In this document: positions 15,398 to 25,347 of the stretch, one piece after another
Numbering within the stretch: position 1 is the first letter of the stretch
Layout: each line of letters opens with the position of its first letter
Assembly (NCBI GenBank): GCA_000333855.2
Contig: CM007332.1
Span: forward strand, 106,794 to 136,530
DNA from: Endotrypanum monterogeii
Taxonomy: Eukaryota; Euglenozoa; Kinetoplastea; Trypanosomatida; Trypanosomatidae
Length of the DNA: 29,737 nucleotides
Reading direction: 5' to 3'
The notes under the pieces: model-generated
Database searches by the model: none
Told to the model about the DNA's origin: nothing
What the model saw: the letters and a program-made list of their open reading frames with translations, nothing else
Position numbers and translations under genes: made by a program

Positions 15398-18300
15398 ATG
15401 GGGGACTGCCCTCATTCTGCGATGTCGACTGTATCGATCGTCGGCATCGACGCCGCCTGGAAGCCCTCGTGTTGCCCCTCGACGTTTGCGGATGGCACCG
15501 ACCCTAGTGCGCAGCATGCGTGCACGGGTGTGCTGTTGGTGCCAGAGGTGGAGACCGAAACAGGGATCGTTGTCCTCGACCTCGGACACTGCGATGAAGA
15601 AGTGACTGAATCGCAGAAATCAAAAGTGTACCACACTACTGGCGACGACTCTGTGAGGCCGCTGATCGGAGCCCGCGATAGTCGTGTGTGGGCACGTTTG
15701 CAAGCCTCCGGGTTTCCGTGCCTCGTCGCCGTCATGGCACAGCCTTTGGTGAAGACAAGCGCGACGCCGTCGCAAATGAATAACCAAACAATCCATGAAA
15801 AAATCAGCAACGGCATAGATTATATTCCTGACACGGGTCTCAGCGCAAGTGCAGAGGCAGGCATAGCTGCCACACCTGTACAGCACTCATTACCAATGTC
15901 GACGGCACCCACTATTGCATCGAACCACACAGTCAAACCGCTGCTGATTAATATGCGCATCAATGCACCCGCTGCGGACAGTCGCCGAGACCTCACCTCC
16001 GCCACTGCTAACCGCGGTGATGTGGGTGATGGGGCTGCTCATTCTTCTCTGGAAGGAGCGCCATTGGTGGCTGCATCGTCGCCCTCGCACAACATGTCAT
16101 CGCCAGCCATGATGGGTAACATGTGCGAACCACCGATTCCGGACTTGGCAACGCGAACGACACCCGCCGCGGACCTCTTCCCCTCTACGGCTTCCTCCAC
16201 CCTGTCTTCCACCCAGTCGCAAACTCGTGTATTTTTGCCTCTGTATTACGACGCGGCCCCCGTAGCGTCGCTCCGCTACCTCCTTGCCTCCACCGCAGTG
16301 AAGATAGATGCACCCAGCACCACATTCCCTTCCCCCGCGCCGGCTTCAGCTGCGACGCTTGAAGCTGCATTCACAGAGCATACGACGCACACGGAGGAGT
16401 GGACCCACAAACCAGTGATCGGGACGAGTGCCTGCACAGACCTGGGCGCCGGTGCAACTGGAGTGGTTCAAGTCTTTTGCCGATCCGTGTGGCCCATCCC
16501 CCCCTGGCCGGTGCATTCACAGCCCCGCTCCCTTCCCGAGGCTTTCCCATTTCTGTCCTACTCAATGGACACTAACGGCGTCTGCGGCAATCCTCCAGTG
16601 AAGGAATATGAAGCAAATCAGGTGACAAAGACGTTCTCCGCGACCGCTGCGGACGACGACGACATGGAGGCTACCATCTCTGATCTAGTGGAGCACCTCG
16701 GTGAGTGGAACAGCTCCCTGGTCGCCGGTATGTTCATGAGTGCAAAGGCAATGACGGTAAACACGGCCACCATACAATCACATTCGCCCCTGTCACCGAA
16801 ACAGGGGGAAACGACAGAGAAGACTATCGAAAGCGAAGGTAATCCCGGTGCAGCAGACGGGGAGAAGGGGGGCTGCACCGTGACGGAGGGCTCAGCGTTC
16901 CTTACCTCGATACCCGAGTTGCTGGCACTTGTTTTCCAGTACTGGCATCAGCAGCGGGTAGATGCGCAGGTGAGTACTTCGTCGGTGGACGCTGCCACCA
17001 CCTCGACAACCACCGCCTTCGTCGCGTCTGAGAACATCGGAATGGTACGGCCCTCCACGTCATCACCCCCGCAGACGCCCACGCACATCAGCCGCGCCTT
17101 CTTCCACGCACCTCAGGGCCACGGAGACCCAACGCAGAAGCAGTGGCTGAAGTCTATCGAACACACGCCAGAAAAAACATGTACACCCTCCTCCCTCGCT
17201 GCGCCGGCGCCGCTGGTCCAACGGCACACCCACACGTCTGCATCTTTTGTGGAGCAACTGCTGATGTCCATCGAATTCTCCATAGCGTACTTGATCAGTC
17301 GTAAGCGGGACTCTGCAGCGGTGGATGCACTAGGGGAGGCAGTGGATGCAAATAAAGGCCCCGTGCCACCCTTGACGCCGTCGCTGGTGCAGCAACGGCT
17401 TCAGTGCTACCGACTGCCGCGCATCTCCTCAGGCACCCCGTTTGAAGTTGTCTGGGGACTCTACCTCGTGCAGCGAAGGCGCTTGTTTTGTGACTCGGCG
17501 ACGCTGTCCGCAGCGGTGGCCAAAGTCACAGGCGAGGAGCTCGCACAGCGGCAGCCAACCCAATCCACTCCTGCCGATCCAGCTAGGGCGGGGCAGCTAC
17601 AGGACGCGTGTGGGTTGTGCTGCACAGCGATGGATGTGTGGACGCTGTGGAATCAAACAGCAAAGCTGGCGAAAACACAATCACCAGCAGCCCTCACACA
17701 CGTGACGCCCACAGTGAAGATTGCAACGAAGAAGCATACACCCCTGCCATTGCCGAGGGCGACGACTCCGCCACCCCCTCAGCAACATAATACCCCAATC
17801 CTTCCCTCACGCAGAGTCGAGTGGCGGGGTGCACCACCCGCGCGCGTGGTCGCTCTGCCGCCGCCGCCGCCGCCTCGATCCTCCACCCCTCAGCCACCAC
17901 AAAGTCGCTCACCGTCGCATGTCAGCTTTACAGTGCAAACCGCATCCAAGTCATGCAAGAGCTCACACAGTGCACCCGATGTGGGTGCCGCTTCGATCCC
18001 AGTCCCAGTAACCGCTTCTCTTCGCGGCAAACCGTCAAAGGAGGCCTGCAGGAAGCCTCTGGCGTCACCCTCCAGAGCCCTCACCACACAATCTGCCCCA
18101 CCACCACCAGTGTGTGACCTGGCAGCAGCGACGCTACTTCAGGTGGTACCGAGTCTTTTCCCAACTCGCGGCCCGGCAGTCGATACTACCTCTCCACTGT
18201 CACCAAGACCCTCCACAGCTCTCCTGCAAAACACACATCTCTTCGCAGAACGACCCTGTAGGCAGTCGGGGGGATTCGCGGCAGCGACTGCTGAACTGTG

Positions 18301-21300
18301 GAACTCCCCGAAACTCACGTCAAAGCATGGCCCCGTTGACGGTGGACAGCTCGCGTATCGGGAGACGCGTGTTTGCGGTGAGGTGAGAGCAGGTGTGGGA
18401 TCTCTGCCAGGCGCTGAGCGGCCGCCGGCGCCCCTCGGTGTGGCACAAAAAAGTTGCATCGAGTCTTTGGACAGTTTCGGTGGTGGCAGCGCGGAAAGTA
18501 CTGACGATGTGGAGGTGAAGAAAGAGGGTGGCGTGGCGCGTGCTGCGGTGGAGGGAAGGGACCCCACTATGGTGGGTGGCTGTGCATGCGTTCCTGCGCG
18601 CCTAGCCACTGCTGTGGCACAGACGCATACACAACAGCGACACGGCCTGCAATGGGGCGTTGGCACAACCGCGAGTCACCTCAGACGTGCTCTCTCCTCC
18701 GCACCAGTGACGGAACGTGGTCGGCCGGTAGCATATGGTTCACGAGAAAGCGGCACAGATGGAGCATCGCCTTCGGAAAGGGGGAAGAAGGTGCCAGTGC
18801 TCAGCGAGTCACAGTGGATAGAAAACTGCGATGGTGTCGATGGCGCGATTGCGACTCCGCACATTGCTCTTCATAGACGACCGCACGGACGAATGCATTC
18901 CGCTGCCTCCTTTGTTGCAGTGCTCTCTGCGGCGGTGACGCGGCTGCTCTCACACAACCACCCTCACGCGCCCCCATCGTTGGAGCCATCCGCCTCTGTC
19001 TTCACTTTCCGCACAACTGCGGCGGTCGCGACGCAGCAGCTGGAGCTGATCCACCGTGGTCGACTATTTCCCTCCCTCGCCACCATCGACAGTCTCAATT
19101 TGTTAACGCGGTGCGTGCCTGTCTGGTGCTACACCTACGACCCCATCACGGGGTGCCGGGCAACCTCGGAAAACGGCGATGATGTTGGTGGGACTAGCCG
19201 CCATGCGCACAACCAAAGCTACCTACAACGTTACGTCCCATCCTCTAACGGGGGCGTCCCCCGCTCACGGGGTGGCCACAGTGGCGGCAGGGGGGCAAGC
19301 AACGGCATCCACGAACTGAGTCGAGCTGGCAAGGCGGGACTGACGGCAACGTACAGGTACGTAGCTGACACGGCCAGAACAGTACTCGACGCAGTGAAGT
19401 CGTCGGTCCCGAACACAGTGCCGGATGTGATGGACACCAATAGGGGCAAAGGTGAACCCGTGGCTAGCAGCCCCGGCAGCGACTCGAGGTCGACTCCCTT
19501 CGCCACACCAGCATCACCGATGGCCCCGAAGACAACCTTTGTCACGTCCCCATGCACGGTCCCAGTGCACGGCAGTGCCAGCGTAACTCGGGATCTAACT
19601 AAGGACCCAAGCCTCTACTACGCCGTCTGTGGATTGTACATCACGGAGCAGGACATTATCATACGCGCGATGCCAACAGTCGAAGTCCAGCGCCAACGAG
19701 AGAGAGCAAGGATGCGGCGGCGGCAACAGCAGCAGCAGCAGCAGCATAAAGCCCTGTCTGCAGCGCAAACACGAACGTGGGGTTGGACAAAGCTGAGCAA
19801 CAAAACTCAAAGCCATCTCAGCCACAGCGGTGCACCCTTCGGTGAAGGCGAAGGGGACCACTGCAAACGCGCTGAAGGCAACAACAGCGGCGGTGAGAGC
19901 GGCGGCGACGACGACGACGATGACCTTGTAGAACTGTTAATTCTGCCACGTGTAAGCCTCGTGTCCGTCACGCCTTGTGCGGTGGACCGCACCGCTGGCG
20001 GCGTCTTCGCCCCCAAGTGCGCTCACAAGCTGCACGATCATCTGGAGAAGCAACCCAACCTCACCTCATTGCACGCGGGTACCACCACCTCAGCCACACC
20101 TGCCTTGAACAGCAACACGGCGCACGTAACGCGTCGCAGTCGATTTTGTAAGAGCGATGCGGGTAGTGGGATCAGCAGCAGTGGTGGTGGTGGTGGTGGT
20201 GAAGGCGACGGGGGTGTTGGTGGGGGACTCGGAGGAACCGCAACAACCTCGAACTCTGTCACCCATGCGCGGCAAAATCTACCGCGTGTTTCAGTCAATC
20301 CGAGTGAGTTGGGGAAGTCGCCCTTAGGGGTGCCGTCAACTGTAGTTGTGCTGCGGTTGCAGTCTGTAGAGATGCAGACGGTATGGCTAGAGTTCGCTGA
20401 TGAAGTTATACTCAATGAGGTCCACCAGCTGTTGTGTGCCCCACTCGAATCTTGGACGCAACCAAGTGAAGTCGTTGATGTCTCATCACGTTCGTCCTGC
20501 ATACCGCTGCAACAACCACTGCCGTGTCACGGCAACCGCTTCCTGTCCAGCGCCCGCCGCCCGTGGTCGATGGTGCCGCTGGTCCTACTGGCCACTAAAA
20601 TGCTCCCGCAGGGGAGCGCCAACTCGCCCTTCATCCAGGCATTCCTGAAGAACGTGGCGGTGGCGGCGGTGATGCTTAATGCCCAGGGGACTGTGCCATC
20701 ACCTGCGCCGGTGATGACGACTCGATCGCCGTCGGCCTCCTCGGTACAGTCCTCGACCCTCTCTCTCCGCTCCTCCCCACCTCCACACGGGCTGCCCACA
20801 ACGCTGGCGGACACGTGGTGGCTTTACGACCCCTCCCGTGAGTTTGTGCGACAAGGCCTCCCCGAGGAGCGGTGGACCCTGACGTCGGTTAACGTGGACT
20901 ACACCTTCTGCCCCACCTACCCCTCTACCTTTGTTGTCCCCGCCGCCCTCGCACACGCAATGGAAACCGGTGAGGTGGATGGACAACATCGCATGTCCCG
21001 CCGTGTTGAGGCAGTTTCATTCTATTACGCACCAACAGGTGGCGTGCTCGTGCGTAGTGCACAGCCAACGCTGGCGACGCTGGTGGCCGATGTTCCAACG
21101 GGGCCCGCGCTGGAGTGGACCTCGCGCATGACGGGTGGCAGACTCGGCAAAGCAGCTCTGGACTTCACGCCGCCGCAGACGCAGCCCCCGACAACGGTGG
21201 TTCCACTGCGAGATGTTCATTGTCTGACCCTGAACGCCTTCGCAGCGGCGGCGGGTGTGACGACGCAGCGTATTTTCGTCATGGACCTCCGCTCTGCGCG

Positions 21301-24300
21301 AGCGGCGTTTGGCAACGCCGGCAAGGGGGGCGGCACGATGGAGCTTCTCCCCTATCCGCTCGGGGGGGTGGAGTACGCTGGGCTACCAAATATCCATGGC
21401 GTGAAGAAGGCGTGGCGCCGGCTAAGGGCGTCCCTGACACACGATGCGCCGCTGCAGCTCTCCGGAAATGACAGCGGGTGTCTCGAGACGCAATATGTTC
21501 TGCGCGCAGGAGAACCGCCGTACCCGGCGGTGGTTGCGGCAGCTGAGCTCTCCCTTACGGCAAAACGATTTGCACCAGGGATTGCGGTTTCTCGTCCACA
21601 GCTGGCATCACTCCTGCCGCGTTTGCAGAAGCGGGACCCGAGTACTCTGCAGCACGCGACGAAAAGCTCGATCGGGCCAGAGCTGGGAGCAGGCATCGAC
21701 AGCAGTGACAGCGAGCCCTGCGCAGGAGAAGATGTTGCACCAGTGGATGATGCCGCAAGTGAAGGGACCGCGATGGGAACGCCAGCCGCAACCTCCGCGC
21801 CATCTCGGCTTCCGTTTTCCCTCGGAGGTGTACGATGGAGTGCTATCTTTTCTGCTATCGCCCCCGCCGGCGGCGCGTCGGTTACGGCGATGATGCCGGC
21901 GGCGCAACACGAGTGGCTGGCCTACCTCGCTATGTTGCTCAACACCGCCGTAATTGCGGCGCGGCGTGTCTGTGGGGTGCCCACCGACCCGCTCTACGTC
22001 CCCGCCCTGCAGCACAACGGCCCCTCGGCCAACTGTTTCTCATACATTGTCGGCCACGCCTTTAGCACTTTTCGACTCCCAAAAGAGTCGCCGTCATCGT
22101 CGAGTGCACCGATGCCCAGTGCGCGGCGCGGCTGTCGGACCTCGTCGGCAGCGAGTGCTGCTCGCAGATTCACAGCACCGCTGGCGTCCTTCGAGCATGA
22201 GGCACACAAGACACTCTCAAATGTAGTGTTCCTCAACTGCTCCGATGGCTGGGACCGCACCCCACAGATCAGCGTTCTCGCTCAGCTGCTGCTGGACCCC
22301 TACTACCGCACCGTGGAGGGACTTTGTATCCTGCTGGAACGCGAACTGCTCTGTTTTGGTCATCCGGCACAACTGCGCTCAACGGCGGTTCGTGGAAACG
22401 CAGCCAATCACGCGGGACAACCACCACAAAACGATCGCAGCACCGATGCCCTCGTTGCTGCCGCCGGCGCCGCAAAAAGAATGGGTGCGCCGGTCCCTGT
22501 GGAGTCGGGAAAGCACAATGCAGCCAGGGAGGCTCGTCAGAGAAAAGACACCGTCGCGGCTGCGCAGTCGTCACCCATCCACGCCGCTCACGCATCCGAA
22601 GAAAGTCAATCGAGGGCCACCGTGGAGAGTGAGCGTAGGAGCGGAAGCGATTTGAGTCAAGTAAGCTGCGGTATGGTGCCCCCGCCCGCCGCTGCCTCTG
22701 CCAGCAGCGATGGCGACCACTACGGCAACGATGTCGACGACAGCGACGACGCCACGTCAGCAATGCTCTTCGAAGAGGTCGTCGCGGAAGGCTACAGCGT
22801 CGCAGCAGCTGATAAACTGCAAGAAAAGGCCCTGTACCGGTGGCCCCAGAGGGCTCGCTCAGCGCTAGGCGGCGGCGGCGGCGGCACTAGCGCAGGCGTC
22901 GCTGGCGCCTCCAAGGACATGGATCAGCGATGTGCCACACCTGCCGCGGGTGCCGACACACCCTCCGTTTCTGCATCGAAGCCGACCACGTCTCCCGCAG
23001 CGTCACCTCACTCCTCGCCCAAGTCGGGTAGCGAATCAGCACCCATTGTTGCGCAGCTCCTCGACGCCATATATCAACTTGTTCTTCTCTACCCTGCATG
23101 CTTTGAGTATACACCGCGGCTTGTGTGCCTCCTCCTCGATCTCCACCACAGCGGGCTCATCAGCACCTTCAGCGTCAACTGTGAGCAACAAGTAGAGGTG
23201 CAGTCCGTAGCGGAAGGCACCTTTTCTCTCAGTCAGTGGTGTGCGCTCTTGCTGTCAACCACGACCGCCACATCATCGACCATAGGTGCCGCAAACCCTG
23301 TAATGGACAACCCTTCCTCGCTCGCCAGCCCCACCGAGGCGCGCGCAGGTGTCGGTGTCAGTGCCAGCGGCGCCAACATTGTGCTGACGGCGAGTGGTGC
23401 ACAAAATCCACTGGCCACCGTAGCTCCTGTATCGCTGCGCCAGCGATGGCCTCGATTAGTGTCAGCGCTGCCCTTCTCGCCACCATCACTGCTCTCCTCT
23501 CACGCGGAGCCACTCAGCGAGGTGGGTGTTACTGAAGTCACCCTCGGGACCGAAAGCTCTGCTGACACTTCCTTTCATCGCCTGGACTCTGCGTTCTTGA
23601 TGGGCGGCGCAGGCGTGGAGGAGGATAACGAGCTCGCGCCGGACGAATCAGTGGACAAGGCCTTGAAGAGATTGCGACGCAGCAACAGCGAGGCTGGCAA
23701 GAGGCCAACCCTCGCCGTGCACCGCAGTCGCGGTGGCGAAGAGGGTGCACCTGGTAGGCAGTCGAGGCAGCAGGTCGACATGAATCAGTTCCCAGCTAGC
23801 AGCTGCACGCTTACCTTGCCACCCCTGAGCCCTGAGGGAGAAGAAGGGGAAGAGGTACCTGCATCGACTGAGAGCTGCACCTACACACCGCCGCAACTAG
23901 CACCTGCGCCTCCAGACCCCTCTCTCGCTCTATACGTCTTTGATCACACCACGCGCTGGGGGGTGCGCGCGGCGTTGGATGCGCCTACGCAACAACGCTC
24001 GGGGTCCGCGCCCCTCGCATCCTTCTCCGCATCCCCCGCCACCACCTCACCCATGGTCCAGTGCGGACAGCCTCAGAGTGAGGCCTCGCACCAAGGAAAT
24101 GGGCGGCAGACACTGCATTCCCAACACCAAGGAAGCCACAGCTCAAACGCCGCAGCGGCGGTGGATGAGTTCACGTATCGCCTGCTGCCCATCTCGTACG
24201 ACGCGCTCTACAACTCCAGCTACGTTAACCCTGATTTCTCGCTCCGTCACAACAGGGTGAACGTCGGCCCACTCGTTGATTTTATTCTCCCCTCCCAACT

Positions 24301-24790
24301 CACCCTCTGGCGTGCGGCCTATACCCGTCACTCGTTTTGGGGTGCGCGGCAGGCTCAGCTGCAGGCCTCGACAGGGCAATACCAACAGCTCCACTGCGGG
24401 GGTGGTTCAAACGGCGGGGTCGGCCGCGGTGTGACAGATGCAGCAAGCGACCCGAAAGACGCTAGCAGCCGGTGCGGCGGTGGTGGATGGAACGGGGACA
24501 CTGCGAGCCAGGTCATCCCTGCTCGCCCCCTCTCTGAAGACGCACGACGGCAGCCCCGAAGAAACAGCAGTACCCTCACCCCCTGTTTGGCCAACACCCC
24601 TCTGAGGTCACGAGCGGACGGCGGCGGCGTCGGCAGTGGCATGCCGCTCTCCCCAAGCGAGGACAACAGCGAAAGTCAAGTGCTTGGTCGACTGGTGCCC
24701 TTCACGGATGCGTCTGCCCACTGCGCAACCACGACACCAGGAATTTACAGATTTCACATCGGCTCCTCCAGTGATGAGGAGGAACATTGA
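15398..24790 (+). CDS. Giant myotubularin-family phosphoinositide 3-phosphatase
   Basis: 3130 residues from the first ATG after the predicted acceptor; Met9 is an alternative. Active myotubularins remove the 3-phosphate of PI3P and PI(3,5)P2 on endosomal membranes. A PH-GRAM domain is visible in pieces: 1403-1425, about 1508-1530 and 1649-1680, separated by Gln-, Asp- and Gly-rich inserts. The phosphatase core follows: W..YDPSREFVRQGL (from about 1807), VNVDYTFCPTYP (about 1831-1842), a NIHGVKKAW block (about 1998-2006) and WLAYLAMLLN (about 2173-2182). The active site CSDGWDRT has catalytic Cys2281 and Arg2287, with both Asp residues present, and is followed by LLLDPYYRT. More family blocks occur at about 2547-2590 and 2928-2985 after long inserts. 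The enzyme therefore looks active. No FYVE finger is seen. Typical members have 600-700 residues for the same core. Residues 1-1400 are mostly low complexity with an ordered helical island at about 616-770. The tail is acidic. Confidence 0.93.
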   Translation: MGDCPHSAMSTVSIVGIDAAWKPSCCPSTFADGTDPSAQHACTGVLLVPEVETETGIVVLDLGHCDEEVTESQKSKVYHTTGDDSVRPLIGARDSRVWARLQASGFPCLVAVMAQPLVKTSATPSQMNNQTIHEKISNGIDYIPDTGLSASAEAGIAATPVQHSLPMSTAPTIASNHTVKPLLINMRINAPAADSRRDLTSATANRGDVGDGAAHSSLEGAPLVAASSPSHNMSSPAMMGNMCEPPIPDLATRTTPAADLFPSTASSTLSSTQSQTRVFLPLYYDAAPVASLRYLLASTAVKIDAPSTTFPSPAPASAATLEAAFTEHTTHTEEWTHKPVIGTSACTDLGAGATGVVQVFCRSVWPIPPWPVHSQPRSLPEAFPFLSYSMDTNGVCGNPPVKEYEANQVTKTFSATAADDDDMEATISDLVEHLGEWNSSLVAGMFMSAKAMTVNTATIQSHSPLSPKQGETTEKTIESEGNPGAADGEKGGCTVTEGSAFLTSIPELLALVFQYWHQQRVDAQVSTSSVDAATTSTTTAFVASENIGMVRPSTSSPPQTPTHISRAFFHAPQGHGDPTQKQWLKSIEHTPEKTCTPSSLAAPAPLVQRHTHTSASFVEQLLMSIEFSIAYLISRKRDSAAVDALGEAVDANKGPVPPLTPSLVQQRLQCYRLPRISSGTPFEVVWGLYLVQRRRLFCDSATLSAAVAKVTGEELAQRQPTQSTPADPARAGQLQDACGLCCTAMDVWTLWNQTAKLAKTQSPAALTHVTPTVKIATKKHTPLPLPRATTPPPPQQHNTPILPSRRVEWRGAPPARVVALPPPPPPRSSTPQPPQSRSPSHVSFTVQTASKSCKSSHSAPDVGAASIPVPVTASLRGKPSKEACRKPLASPSRALTTQSAPPPPVCDLAAATLLQVVPSLFPTRGPAVDTTSPLSPRPSTALLQNTHLFAERPCRQSGGFAAATAELWNSPKLTSKHGPVDGGQLAYRETRVCGEVRAGVGSLPGAERPPAPLGVAQKSCIESLDSFGGGSAESTDDVEVKKEGGVARAAVEGRDPTMVGGCACVPARLATAVAQTHTQQRHGLQWGVGTTASHLRRALSSAPVTERGRPVAYGSRESGTDGASPSERGKKVPVLSESQWIENCDGVDGAIATPHIALHRRPHGRMHSAASFVAVLSAAVTRLLSHNHPHAPPSLEPSASVFTFRTTAAVATQQLELIHRGRLFPSLATIDSLNLLTRCVPVWCYTYDPITGCRATSENGDDVGGTSRHAHNQSYLQRYVPSSNGGVPRSRGGHSGGRGASNGIHELSRAGKAGLTATYRYVADTARTVLDAVKSSVPNTVPDVMDTNRGKGEPVASSPGSDSRSTPFATPASPMAPKTTFVTSPCTVPVHGSASVTRDLTKDPSLYYAVCGLYITEQDIIIRAMPTVEVQRQRERARMRRRQQQQQQQHKALSAAQTRTWGWTKLSNKTQSHLSHSGAPFGEGEGDHCKRAEGNNSGGESGGDDDDDDLVELLILPRVSLVSVTPCAVDRTAGGVFAPKCAHKLHDHLEKQPNLTSLHAGTTTSATPALNSNTAHVTRRSRFCKSDAGSGISSSGGGGGGEGDGGVGGGLGGTATTSNSVTHARQNLPRVSVNPSELGKSPLGVPSTVVVLRLQSVEMQTVWLEFADEVILNEVHQLLCAPLESWTQPSEVVDVSSRSSCIPLQQPLPCHGNRFLSSARRPWSMVPLVLLATKMLPQGSANSPFIQAFLKNVAVAAVMLNAQGTVPSPAPVMTTRSPSASSVQSSTLSLRSSPPPHGLPTTLADTWWLYDPSREFVRQGLPEERWTLTSVNVDYTFCPTYPSTFVVPAALAHAMETGEVDGQHRMSRRVEAVSFYYAPTGGVLVRSAQPTLATLVADVPTGPALEWTSRMTGGRLGKAALDFTPPQTQPPTTVVPLRDVHCLTLNAFAAAAGVTTQRIFVMDLRSARAAFGNAGKGGGTMELLPYPLGGVEYAGLPNIHGVKKAWRRLRASLTHDAPLQLSGNDSGCLETQYVLRAGEPPYPAVVAAAELSLTAKRFAPGIAVSRPQLASLLPRLQKRDPSTLQHATKSSIGPELGAGIDSSDSEPCAGEDVAPVDDAASEGTAMGTPAATSAPSRLPFSLGGVRWSAIFSAIAPAGGASVTAMMPAAQHEWLAYLAMLLNTAVIAARRVCGVPTDPLYVPALQHNGPSANCFSYIVGHAFSTFRLPKESPSSSSAPMPSARRGCRTSSAASAARRFTAPLASFEHEAHKTLSNVVFLNCSDGWDRTPQISVLAQLLLDPYYRTVEGLCILLERELLCFGHPAQLRSTAVRGNAANHAGQPPQNDRSTDALVAAAGAAKRMGAPVPVESGKHNAAREARQRKDTVAAAQSSPIHAAHASEESQSRATVESERRSGSDLSQVSCGMVPPPAAASASSDGDHYGNDVDDSDDATSAMLFEEVVAEGYSVAAADKLQEKALYRWPQRARSALGGGGGGTSAGVAGASKDMDQRCATPAAGADTPSVSASKPTTSPAASPHSSPKSGSESAPIVAQLLDAIYQLVLLYPACFEYTPRLVCLLLDLHHSGLISTFSVNCEQQVEVQSVAEGTFSLSQWCALLLSTTTATSSTIGAANPVMDNPSSLASPTEARAGVGVSASGANIVLTASGAQNPLATVAPVSLRQRWPRLVSALPFSPPSLLSSHAEPLSEVGVTEVTLGTESSADTSFHRLDSAFLMGGAGVEEDNELAPDESVDKALKRLRRSNSEAGKRPTLAVHRSRGGEEGAPGRQSRQQVDMNQFPASSCTLTLPPLSPEGEEGEEVPASTESCTYTPPQLAPAPPDPSLALYVFDHTTRWGVRAALDAPTQQRSGSAPLASFSASPATTSPMVQCGQPQSEASHQGNGRQTLHSQHQGSHSSNAAAAVDEFTYRLLPISYDALYNSSYVNPDFSLRHNRVNVGPLVDFILPSQLTLWRAAYTRHSFWGARQAQLQASTGQYQQLHCGGGSNGGVGRGVTDAASDPKDASSRCGGGGWNGDTASQVIPARPLSEDARRQPRRNSSTLTPCLANTPLRSRADGGGVGSGMPLSPSEDNSESQVLGRLVPFTDASAHCATTTPGIYRFHIGSSSDEEEH
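19724..19744 (+). repeat. CAG tract encoding 7 Gln inside the GRAM domain
   Basis: CAA followed by six CAG codons after several Arg codons, within the insert that separates the first and second pieces of the PH-GRAM domain. Confidence 0.9.
20183..20200 (+). repeat. GGT tract encoding a Gly run
   Basis: Six identical GGT codons begin a Gly-rich insert in the second GRAM interruption. The pure codon repetition suggests replication slippage. Confidence 0.85.
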
Positions 24791-24881
24791 GTGAGGTGTC
24801 GCCACACACACAGACAGACATAAGTAACCGCGAGAGAGAATCACAAAGCGGTGAAACGAGGCAAATGAACACAACATTACA

Positions 24882-24882
24882 G

Positions 24883-24908
<26 letters not shown>
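24882..24908. repeat. (TA)n microsatellite
   Basis: A pure AT run of about 13 units followed by further AT-rich sequence, in the predicted 3' UTR of the myotubularin mRNA. Confidence 0.9.
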
Positions 24909-24913
<5 letters not shown>

Positions 24914-24947
24914 TATTTATTTTATGTTTTTTATTTATTTCAAAGGT

Positions 24948-24980
24948 AAGGATTCCTGCACCAGAGGAAGCGGAATCCTT
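24948..24980 (+). other. Hairpin with perfect 9-bp stem
   Basis: AAGGATTCC at 24948-24956 and its exact reverse complement GGAATCCTT at 24972-24980 enclose a 15-base loop. Unlike the dinucleotide palindromes nearby, the sequence is complex. It lies about 160 bases after the myotubularin stop, in the likely 3' UTR. Confidence 0.6.
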
Positions 24981-25036
24981 CCATATCTCCCCAATCACCG
25001 GGAATTTGCTGCTGGTGCTGCTTTTGATGTTATTGT

Positions 25037-25063
25037 ATACACATATATATATGTGTATGCGTG

Positions 25064-25098
<35 letters not shown>

Positions 25099-25102
25099 AT
25101 GC
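25037..25102. repeat. CA-TA-TG palindrome and adjoining (TA)n
   Basis: 25037-25058 is a perfect 22-base palindrome of CA, TA and TG units. A second TA run follows at about 25068-25094, with TG-rich ends. Confidence 0.9.
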
Positions 25103-25347
25103 GTTCGTGTTTTTGTGTACTCGGTGACCTTACCCGATAAACGGTGGAGGAGGAAAAAAAGGGGGTGTATAGAGGGGGGAGAGGCGGGGTATGTAAGCAC
25201 GCTTCACCACTCCCCCATCCTTCCCCGTATACCGATACGACTAGATGTACGAAATAATGGATACAAATACAAAGGAGGAAGGGCGAGACGTGCCCAGTCG
25301 ACAACGGCGGTGGTTGGAGTAACCAGCCGTTCATACCCCCCCCCCAC

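Noticed and set aside
14848..15507. 219-codon forward frame before the myotubularin gene
   Set aside because: It starts at GTG, runs through T, G and CA homopolymers and overlaps the myotubularin start in another frame.
22238..22261. SAC-domain (Sac1-type) phosphatase interpretation of the Cys-x5-Arg site
   Set aside because: The residues after Cys are SDGWDRT, the myotubularin form, not the CxDCLDRT form of Sac1 phosphatases. The flanking blocks are also myotubularin-like.
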